From assembly GCA_026415985.1 (NCBI GenBank), contig JAOAGA010000083.1, forward strand, positions 1-5,500: 5,500 nt of DNA, in the 5' to 3' direction. The DNA comes from Pseudomonadota bacterium. GTDB taxonomy: Bacteria; CALINM01. Positions 1 to 4,713 of the stretch are shown here, piece after piece (positions within the stretch are counted from its first letter, which is position 1; every line of letters begins with the position of its first letter). The position numbers were made by a program, and so were the translations under genes. Under the pieces are notes generated by a model. That model was not told the DNA's origin, ran no database searches, and worked only from the letters and a program-made list of their open reading frames with translations.

Positions 1-415
1 GTGCTACTATTGGTAAGCCAAATCTGTCAATAAGTTTCAGGGCAATAAAATTATCGGGCATTCTAACAGCAATAGTATTCAAACCAAAGGTATATATGCT
101 TTTAATCCTGCTTTTAAAAACAAGAGTAAGGGGCCCGGGAAAGAATTTTTCTATAAGACCCTTTTCTCTTTCTGAGAAAAAGGCAAGCCTTCCTAACCAA
201 TCGATGGATGAGATATGAAAGATTAAAGGGTTATCCTTAGGTCTTCCCTTTACATGATAGATTTTATATACCGCCTTTAGGTTAAAGGGATTTGCACCGA
301 GACCATAGACAGTCTCCGTAGGGAAGGCAACAAGCCCGCCTTTTTTAAGTATATCTGCGCTTTTGCTTAAAACATCTTCAAGATCATCAGATATATTAAA
401 TATCCTGGTTTCCAA
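1..415 (-). CDS. tsaC: TsaC/Sua5/YrdC-family threonylcarbamoyl-AMP synthase, N-terminal part (runs off left edge)
   Basis: Makes threonylcarbamoyl-AMP from threonine, bicarbonate and ATP in the cytoplasm. This is the first step of t6A37 modification of tRNAs that read ANN codons. The window holds 138 codons. Family signatures seen are PTETVYGLG (residues 32-40), K51 with the KGRP segment (K56, R58) of the KxR-type substrate site, NPL (62-64), FFPGPLTL (91-98), VRMPD (117-121) and GLPIVA just before the edge, where the family normally continues PSAN. The start is TTG at 415, inferred: the frame has a TGA further upstream, and no ATG or GTG lies between that stop and the TTG, nor between the TTG and the PTETVYGLG motif. 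The TTG lies 8 nt after the tatA stop, so the two are probably co-transcribed. No good Shine-Dalgarno sequence is present; AGAAGG at the tatA 3' end is about 13 nt away. The C-terminus is outside the window, so a short YrdC form and a long Sua5 form cannot be told apart. Confidence 0.93.
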   Translation of the reverse strand, partial: METRIFNISDDLEDVLSKSADILKKGGLVAFPTETVYGLGANPFNLKAVYKIYHVKGRPKDNPLIFHISSIDWLGRLAFFSEREKGLIEKFFPGPLTLVFKSRIKSIYTFGLNTIAVRMPDNFIALKLIDRFGLPIVA

Positions 416-423
416 AAAAGCTC

Positions 424-618
424 TTAAACCTTCTTTTCGTCCTTTTTGGTTTCATCTTTGGGAGTAACATCTATTGCGTCGGGTTCATTGACAGCTTTTT
501 TAAAATTTTTGATAGCCTTTCCTATTCCTGACCCAACCTCAGGTAACTTTCCTACTCCAAAGACAAGAACAACTATAACAAGTATCACTAAAAGTTCAGG
601 TAACCCTAATCCAAACAT
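424..618 (-). CDS. tatA: Twin-arginine translocase subunit TatA/TatE family
   Basis: Pore-forming subunit of the Tat system, which exports folded proteins across the inner membrane. The 64-residue protein has the full family layout: a short N-terminus [10 protein letters not shown] with E8, one transmembrane helix (about 7-20, rich in I, L and V), the FG hinge (F20-G21), an amphipathic helix beginning GKLPEVG and continuing through [11 protein letters not shown] (about 23-42), then a hydrophilic Lys/Glu/Asp tail (45-64). Its length is normal for a short TatA. The ATG at 618 is preceded by GGAGG (627-631) with an 8-nt spacer, which fixes the start. The gene begins 22 nt after the tRNA-Sec and has no clear promoter of its own in that gap, so it is probably read from the selC promoter. 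TatB and TatC are not in the window. TatA and TatE cannot be separated by sequence at this size. Confidence 0.95.
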   Translation of the reverse strand: MFGLGLPELLVILVIVVLVFGVGKLPEVGSGIGKAIKNFKKAVNEPDAIDVTPKDETKKDEKKV

Positions 619-626
619 AAATCAAA

Positions 627-631
627 CCTCC
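627..631 (-). promoter_or_regulatory. Shine-Dalgarno sequence of tatA inside the tRNA-tatA gap
   Basis: GGAGG on the minus strand, 8 nt before the tatA ATG at 618 and 9 nt after the last base of selC. It lies outside the mature tRNA, so 3'-end cleavage of the tRNA would leave tatA with an intact ribosome binding site. Confidence 0.85.
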
Positions 632-640
632 GCTTTATTA

Positions 641-730
641 CGGAAGTGCATGGGAATCGAACCCACCTTCCCCTCTCGGGGAACATCGGATTTGAAGTCC
701 GTGGAGCCCACCAGGAGCCCTTGCACTTCC
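641..730 (-). tRNA. selC: tRNA-Sec(UCA), selenocysteine tRNA
   Basis: Carries selenocysteine to in-frame UGA codons with SelB, after serylation by SerRS and conversion by SelA. The 90-nt gene folds as a bacterial tRNA-Sec. It has an 8-bp acceptor stem (GGAAGTGC with GCACTTCC), a 6-bp D stem (720-715 with 709-704, including wobble pairs) closing a 5-nt loop, and anticodon loop CTTCAAA with anticodon TCA at 693-695. The long variable arm has a 6-bp stem (683-678 with 673-668) capped by GAGA. The 5-bp T stem encloses the loop TTCGATT. The 8+5 acceptor/T pairs and the 6-bp D stem separate it from tRNA-Ser. The discriminator is G. CCA is not encoded (TAA follows), so it must be added enzymatically. 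The fifth anticodon-stem position is an A-A mismatch (702 and 686). selA, selB and a SECIS-bearing gene are not in this window. Confidence 0.97.
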
Positions 731-736
731 ATAAAT

Positions 737-765
737 ATTTTATGCTATTATCAGGATGTAGTCAA
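737..765 (-). promoter_or_regulatory. Sigma-70-type promoter of selC (and probably tatA-tsaC)
   Basis: On the minus strand, -35 TTGACT (760-765), a 17-bp spacer, and -10 TAAAAT (737-742); each hexamer matches 5 of 6 consensus positions. Six bases separate the -10 box from the tRNA, so the usual start distance falls on G730, the first base of the mature tRNA. The promoter sits in the 46-bp gap after the methyltransferase-like gene. It was identified by eye and is not experimentally proven. Confidence 0.75.
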
Positions 766-776
766 AAAATTTATTT

Positions 777-1826
777 TTATGAATTGTCTATATACCTTGA
801 ATATTTATCCCTGAGTTTTTTGGATAAATCATTTAACCACAAATAGGCCGATTCTACTGTTTTGAACTCATCGGGATTTAATAAGGCACATGTTGCGGGC
901 ATAAGGATTGACTGTGATATTATTTCCTCAAGCTGAAAACCTTCTTTTATAAGCTCTAACCACAAACTCTCTATATGATGAATCAGATTTTCCTTTGACT
1001 CTTTCTGAAACTCATCATAGTTAGCAGGAACAAGCCCCCAGCCTATAATACCACCCTTTTTTAAAAATCTTCTTATGCTATCTTTATATCTGATAAAGAT
1101 CTCACCGCAATTGTAAGCATTAAAGGAAAGAATATCTATATCAAGATTAAGCAAGAAATCCCAGTCGGGATTACCGCAGAGGTGAATCCCTCTTGGATAT
1201 TCTATCTGATTGAAAAATATCTCAAAATCTGCCTTTGCCATATCATTTGTATAACCGGAGACACTGCTGAAGATATACTGTAGCCCCGGCTCATCAATGA
1301 AAAGAAAGGCTCTCTCATTTTTTTCTTTTAACTCTTTAAGCTGAACATTTGCCTTTCTTGCCATAAAATCAAAAAGTATTGACCTTACTTCTTCGCTGAA
1401 TATGATTGGTTTTTTATTTTCATCGAGAACCTTTAAGCCAAAGCTCACAGGACCTTCAATCTGACCTCTTATAGAGACATAATCTTTCAGCTCATGGGAT
1501 AAAAATTTATGATAGGTCACAGAAAATTTATCGGACATTCTAAAAAACTCTTCATTTTCCATATTAATCAGGGCATTCTCAAGCTCGTTATAAAACTTTG
1601 CTGTATTAAAGTAAATATTTAAGTTTTCCGGTTCTAAAACTATTCCGGGAAAATTTTCTGAAACCTGAACATACATATCCTCGTAGAAACTCATCTTAGG
1701 TAGCTGAGGCCAGAAAGGAATATCAACGGACATTGAGACATTAAGAGCTGAATCAATGTCTTTGTGAGGTAAGATTCCCATTCCTGTAGTAAGAAGATTT
1801 CCCCTAAAGGGCATTAAAGATTGCAA
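777..1826 (-). CDS. MetE/UroD-superfamily zinc methyltransferase-like protein
   Basis: A 349-residue protein resembling the C-terminal catalytic half of cobalamin-independent methionine synthase (MetE) and the UroD/MtaA corrinoid methyltransferases. Features seen are TGMGILPHKD near the N-terminus (14-23), DIPFWPQLPK (35-44), the strand ending LFIDEPG (175-181), and an H-x-C pair in IHLCGNPDW (H215, C217), with a later cysteine in PATCALLNP (C313). HxC...C is the zinc-ligand pattern of MetE and MtaA-type enzymes, so methyl transfer to a thiol or a corrinoid protein is likely. The substrate is unknown. The chosen start is TTG at 1826, which has GGAG (1835-1838) 8 nt upstream; ATG at 1814 is the alternative. 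An ATG at 1937 would add 37 unrelated residues and overlap the pilT gene by 95 bp, so it was not used. The gene begins 16 nt after the pilT stop, implying one operon, although no link to pili is evident. No corrinoid-binding domain is seen. Confidence 0.8.
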   Translation of the reverse strand: MQSLMPFRGNLLTTGMGILPHKDIDSALNVSMSVDIPFWPQLPKMSFYEDMYVQVSENFPGIVLEPENLNIYFNTAKFYNELENALINMENEEFFRMSDKFSVTYHKFLSHELKDYVSIRGQIEGPVSFGLKVLDENKKPIIFSEEVRSILFDFMARKANVQLKELKEKNERAFLFIDEPGLQYIFSSVSGYTNDMAKADFEIFFNQIEYPRGIHLCGNPDWDFLLNLDIDILSFNAYNCGEIFIRYKDSIRRFLKKGGIIGWGLVPANYDEFQKESKENLIHHIESLWLELIKEGFQLEEIISQSILMPATCALLNPDEFKTVESAYLWLNDLSKKLRDKYSRYIDNS

Positions 1827-1834
1827 TTTATCTA

Positions 1835-1838
1835 CTCC
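1835..1838 (-). promoter_or_regulatory. Shine-Dalgarno sequence that selects the TTG start of the methyltransferase-like gene
   Basis: GGAG on the minus strand, 8 nt before TTG at 1826 and 20 nt before the next in-frame ATG at 1814. It lies in the short gap after the pilT stop. The spacing favours the TTG. Confidence 0.6.
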
Positions 1839-1842
1839 ATCA

Positions 1843-2913
1843 TTACTCTTCAAGCAATATCTTTCTTTCAAAGTCTGTTGAACGGGATAACCTTTTTGCG
1901 TCTTCAAGGGTGATAAGATTTTTTTTGTGAAGTTCAAGAAGATGTTGATCCATCGTTTGCATTTTGTACATTAGATTACCGTTTTCGATATGCTTTTCGA
2001 TCTCTTCCAATCGCCCTTCTCTTATACAGGCCTGAATGGTTGTTGTCGCCCTCATTATCTCAACAACGGGTAAGATATTTTCACCTGACTTATCTTTTAT
2101 TAGTCTCAAAGAGATTGTTGCTACTATAATATCGGCAAGTCTATGCCTGATAATCTCCTGTGCATCAGGTGGAAAGTGCCCTACCAGCCGATTTATAGTT
2201 GATACCGCCCCCTGGGTATGAAGCGTTGAGAAGACAAGATGTCCCGTTTCTGCCGCCTTTATGCAGGCATCAATAGCATCCCTGTCTCTCATCTCACCAA
2301 CCATAATAACATCGGGATCCATTCTCAGTGCAGATTTTAAAGCGGTGTTAAAACTATCGGTATCAAAACCCACCTCTCTCTGAATAATGCAACTCTGTTT
2401 GGATCTGAAAAGAAACTCGATAGGATCTTCAATAGTAACTATATTGTAACTAAAATTTTCGTTAAGATAGTTTATCATAGCTGCAAGGGTTGTAGATTTG
2501 CCGTTTCCTGTTGGGCCGGTAACCAATATCAAGCCGTTAGGAGCCTGCGCTATCTCTGCAAGAACCGTTGGCAGGTTTAGCTCTTCGAAAGTTCCGATCT
2601 GGGGTGGGATAACCCTCATTACGATACCTATACTACCCCTTTGTCTAAAAAGGCTAACCCTGAATCTACCACCATTCGGCAGGGAATAGGTTGAATCCAT
2701 ATCATTTTTAAAAGACTCAATGGTAAGATTGTGTTGTTCCAATACTCTTTCTGCAATAAACTGTGTATCCTTTGAAGACAAATTAGGTAGCTTTGATTTT
2801 ATAAGCTGACCCTTGACACGAAAGAAAGGGGGATTATCTGCCTCAAAGTGTATATCAGAAACCCTCTTTTGAAAGGCTATCTCAAGAATCTGGTTGAAAG
2901 TTTTTAAATCCAT
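1843..2913 (-). CDS. pilT: Type IV pilus retraction ATPase, PilT family
   Basis: Hexameric cytoplasmic ATPase that powers type IV pilus retraction (twitching motility, DNA uptake). The 356 residues match the usual PilT length. The order is an N-terminal PAS-like domain (1-100, with SDIHFEAD at 19-26), Walker A GPTGNGKST (133-141), Asp box TIEDPIEF (160-167), REVGFDTDSF (179-188), Walker B DPDVIMVGEMRD (199-210, catalytic E207) and His box GHLVFSTLHT (224-233). TIQACIREGR (292-301) occupies the place of the AIRNLIREGK retraction motif and is partly diverged. Walker A has Asn where PilT usually has Ser, a tolerated position. The absence of the tetracysteine zinc site and of the large N-terminal domain argues against PilB or GspE. 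PilU or another PilT paralogue remains possible. The gene starts 14 nt after the upstream regulator and has no recognisable Shine-Dalgarno sequence, so it probably relies on translational coupling. Confidence 0.93.
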   Translation of the reverse strand: MDLKTFNQILEIAFQKRVSDIHFEADNPPFFRVKGQLIKSKLPNLSSKDTQFIAERVLEQHNLTIESFKNDMDSTYSLPNGGRFRVSLFRQRGSIGIVMRVIPPQIGTFEELNLPTVLAEIAQAPNGLILVTGPTGNGKSTTLAAMINYLNENFSYNIVTIEDPIEFLFRSKQSCIIQREVGFDTDSFNTALKSALRMDPDVIMVGEMRDRDAIDACIKAAETGHLVFSTLHTQGAVSTINRLVGHFPPDAQEIIRHRLADIIVATISLRLIKDKSGENILPVVEIMRATTTIQACIREGRLEEIEKHIENGNLMYKMQTMDQHLLELHKKNLITLEDAKRLSRSTDFERKILLEE

Positions 2914-2927
2914 ATATTTTCTATAGT

Positions 2928-4619
2928 TTATTCTGTCTTCTTACTTTTTTCAAACATTTTTCTATAAAGCATCAATTCCACTGAAGAGTTCAGAAAATCC
3001 CTGAGTATCTCAAATATCTCCCTGAAATAAACCTTTTTTTGAGTATCTCCATATAAAAAGGCTAACAATTTCCCTGCACCCTTTATGGGGATTAAAAATA
3101 TTTCTTCATCTTCAGGTTTACCAAAAAGGCTAAAAAAAGGTTCACTGTTTTCTCTGTCAAGTTTCCTATAAATTAGCTCTCCACTGTTTACTAAATCGTA
3201 AAGACCAGAGCTTAAAACAACTCTTTTGGGCAGATCCTGAATGGTTATTCCAATTACATTTTCAAGATAATAGCCATCCTTATGGGCTACCAAGATAGCG
3301 CTACGTTCGAAATAGTCAGAGATAAATTTTAAAGACAGATTTATGATTTCTGAAATTTTTGTGGCATTACCTATTTGATTTGTCAGATTCTTAAAATTTC
3401 TGATCTCACTATTATCTGAATAAGTTCCTAAATTTTTAATATAATTTTCTATCGATTCATAAAAAAGAATAACTTTCTCTATATTTTGTGAGTTATGAAC
3501 TGGTTTTGGAAAGACGGACAAAACCCCTTCCTTAAGCAGATTCAGAACGATTTCTTTATTTTCCCAGTCAACAAGCTGAATAAATTTTACTACCGGAAAC
3601 TTATTCCTTATCCCCTTTTTCAGATTATTATTTTTTTCACCGTTAAAGATATTCTCAGAAAGATAGTCTGTTATAACAACGGGTATTAATTGTTTTGATA
3701 GAGATTGCTTTATTATAATAGATATGTTGTCTACACTATCCGTTGTAAAAACAAAGACCCCCATTGATTTTGCCATGATGTTAATAACATAGGACATAAA
3801 CTCATCTTTGGTAAGTAAGATTATAGCAACTGAAATATCTTCTCTTTGCATTCTCTGACTGTATCTGGTAAGAAAATTAACTATTTTCTCTTCATCTGCT
3901 TTTGTAGCATCAGGAAATGCTATAAACACCTTTTTTCTGTGTGGTTCAGACAAATCCTGGGCATCGACACATTTAAATACTGATGGTATCTTTCTTTCTA
4001 TTTTGTCAATATTATCCAGACCGAGAATATCTTCTGATATAGTTATTTCTCCTTCAGGCTCTTCCTTCGCTCTAATCTGATGATCAAAAATACCCTTATC
4101 AAGTAAGTTATCTCTTCTCATCTCATCAAAGATTCTAAGAGATTCCATAAGGGTATTCTGGGTACTGATGTAGAAGCTACCTTTTAAAAGATCTGCAAGA
4201 TACTGAAAATTATCATCTACATCCATTTTGTCTACAACAAGCTGAAAATTACCGCTCTGCCATGTCAGGATATCCACTACCGTAAGTTCTACAAAACTCT
4301 GCAGAAGAGATAATGCCGATTCTGGGGTCAGAATATTTTGTTCTACCAGATATGCTATCAGCGGTTTACCCAAACTACCTTTTTTTTCAATTAAATTGTT
4401 AACGAAACTATCATCAATATTTTTTTTGTCTCTGATTACCCTCATAAGAGAAGAGAAGGTATCGGGATGGGATACACTGACTATAAGACCATCTTTCAAG
4501 GCAAATATATATTCCAAACCGTCGGTTCTTACATAAAGAGTTCCTGTTTTCTTGGTAGAGTTAAGAAGCTGGATAACATCTACGATTGGTAAATGCTCTA
4601 AATTTCCGCTAAATGACAC
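2928..4619 (-). CDS. PATAN (DUF4388) protein with degenerate receiver-like and GAF-like domains
   Basis: A 563-residue cytoplasmic signalling protein without a signal peptide or membrane span. Residues 1-150 form a PATAN/DUF4388 domain: it opens FSGNLEHLPIVDVIQLLN, continues TKKTGTLYV, has the FALKDGLIVSVSHPD strand pair, and its second half ends DILTWQSGNFQLVVD. An acidic linker follows (about 185-225). Residues 285-395 look like a response-regulator receiver: hydrophobic strand VFVFTTD, then PVVITDYLSENIFNG with D318 at the phospho-acceptor position, and a PKP turn (371-373) matching the conserved Lys-Pro. The usual acidic pair after strand 1 is poor, so phosphorylation is uncertain. Residues 415-555 resemble a GAF domain (LVAHKDGYYLENVIG, then EEIFLIPIKGAGKLLAFLYGD). 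The GTG start at 4619 is supported by AAAGGAG with a 7-nt spacer. It is the first gene before pilT and probably modulates PilT or pilus function; this is inferred from position. Confidence 0.8.
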   Translation of the reverse strand: MSFSGNLEHLPIVDVIQLLNSTKKTGTLYVRTDGLEYIFALKDGLIVSVSHPDTFSSLMRVIRDKKNIDDSFVNNLIEKKGSLGKPLIAYLVEQNILTPESALSLLQSFVELTVVDILTWQSGNFQLVVDKMDVDDNFQYLADLLKGSFYISTQNTLMESLRIFDEMRRDNLLDKGIFDHQIRAKEEPEGEITISEDILGLDNIDKIERKIPSVFKCVDAQDLSEPHRKKVFIAFPDATKADEEKIVNFLTRYSQRMQREDISVAIILLTKDEFMSYVINIMAKSMGVFVFTTDSVDNISIIIKQSLSKQLIPVVITDYLSENIFNGEKNNNLKKGIRNKFPVVKFIQLVDWENKEIVLNLLKEGVLSVFPKPVHNSQNIEKVILFYESIENYIKNLGTYSDNSEIRNFKNLTNQIGNATKISEIINLSLKFISDYFERSAILVAHKDGYYLENVIGITIQDLPKRVVLSSGLYDLVNSGELIYRKLDRENSEPFFSLFGKPEDEEIFLIPIKGAGKLLAFLYGDTQKKVYFREIFEILRDFLNSSVELMLYRKMFEKSKKTE

Positions 4620-4626
4620 AACACCA

Positions 4627-4633
4627 CTCCTTT
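4627..4633 (-). promoter_or_regulatory. Shine-Dalgarno sequence selecting the GTG start of the PATAN gene
   Basis: AAAGGAG on the minus strand with a 7-nt spacer to GTG at 4619, which places the start directly before the PATAN domain's first conserved residues. Confidence 0.75.
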
Positions 4634-4643
4634 AAAAAACTTA

Positions 4644-4671
4644 AACATATTTTAATCTATTTTACAATCAA
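4644..4671 (-). promoter_or_regulatory. Possible promoter of the PATAN-pilT operon
   Basis: Minus-strand TTGATT (4666-4671), a 16-bp spacer and TATGTT (4644-4649), each matching 4 of 6 consensus positions. Transcription would start near 4637, just before the Shine-Dalgarno sequence. The DNA is very AT-rich, so chance matches are likely. Confidence 0.3.
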
Positions 4672-4677
4672 ATTTGA
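4668..4677. repeat. Short perfect palindrome between the divergent genes
   Basis: TCAAATTTGA is a perfect 10-bp inverted repeat. It overlaps the -35 boxes proposed for both divergent promoters, where a repressor or activator site would be expected. It is short and AT-rich and may be chance. Confidence 0.3.
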
Positions 4678-4702
4678 ATTGAAATTTTTGAAGGGATATA
4701 AT
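4674..4702 (+). promoter_or_regulatory. Sigma-70-type promoter of the photolyase gene
   Basis: Plus-strand TTGAAT (4674-4679), a 17-bp spacer and a perfect TATAAT (4697-4702). The predicted start is near 4709, only about 5 nt before the ATG at 4714, which would make the message nearly leaderless. Confidence 0.6.
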
Positions 4703-4713
4703 TACTTTAGGCT

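Noticed and set aside
641-730. tRNA-Ser(UGA) or a nonsense-suppressor tRNA
   Set aside because: The 8-bp acceptor stem, 6-bp D stem and CTTCAAA loop with anticodon TCA are those of bacterial tRNA-Sec. tRNA-Ser has a 7-bp acceptor stem.
1-730. Functional link between selC and TsaC through tRNA modification
   Set aside because: TsaC supports t6A37 on tRNAs reading ANN codons. tRNA-Sec reads UGA, so it is not an expected substrate; the adjacency need not be functional.
731-776. Rho-independent terminator after the methyltransferase-like gene
   Set aside because: The T-rich run on the minus strand has no GC-rich hairpin before it and is part of the selC promoter region.
446-846. Two plus-strand open frames across tatA, selC and the end of the methyltransferase-like gene
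   Set aside because: They are antisense to tatA and the tRNA, have no recognisable domain, and their translations are by-products of the structured tRNA and a coding strand.
1827-1937. 37-residue N-terminal extension of the methyltransferase-like protein from ATG 1937
   Set aside because: It would overlap the pilT 3' end by 95 bp and shows no family similarity. A Shine-Dalgarno sequence sits 8 nt before TTG 1826 and just ahead of the conserved TGMGILPHKD.
2036-3689. Plus-strand open frames at 2036-2221, 2498-2689 and 3495-3689
   Set aside because: Each is short and lies wholly antisense to pilT or the PATAN gene, which show strong protein motifs; none has a plausible family signature.
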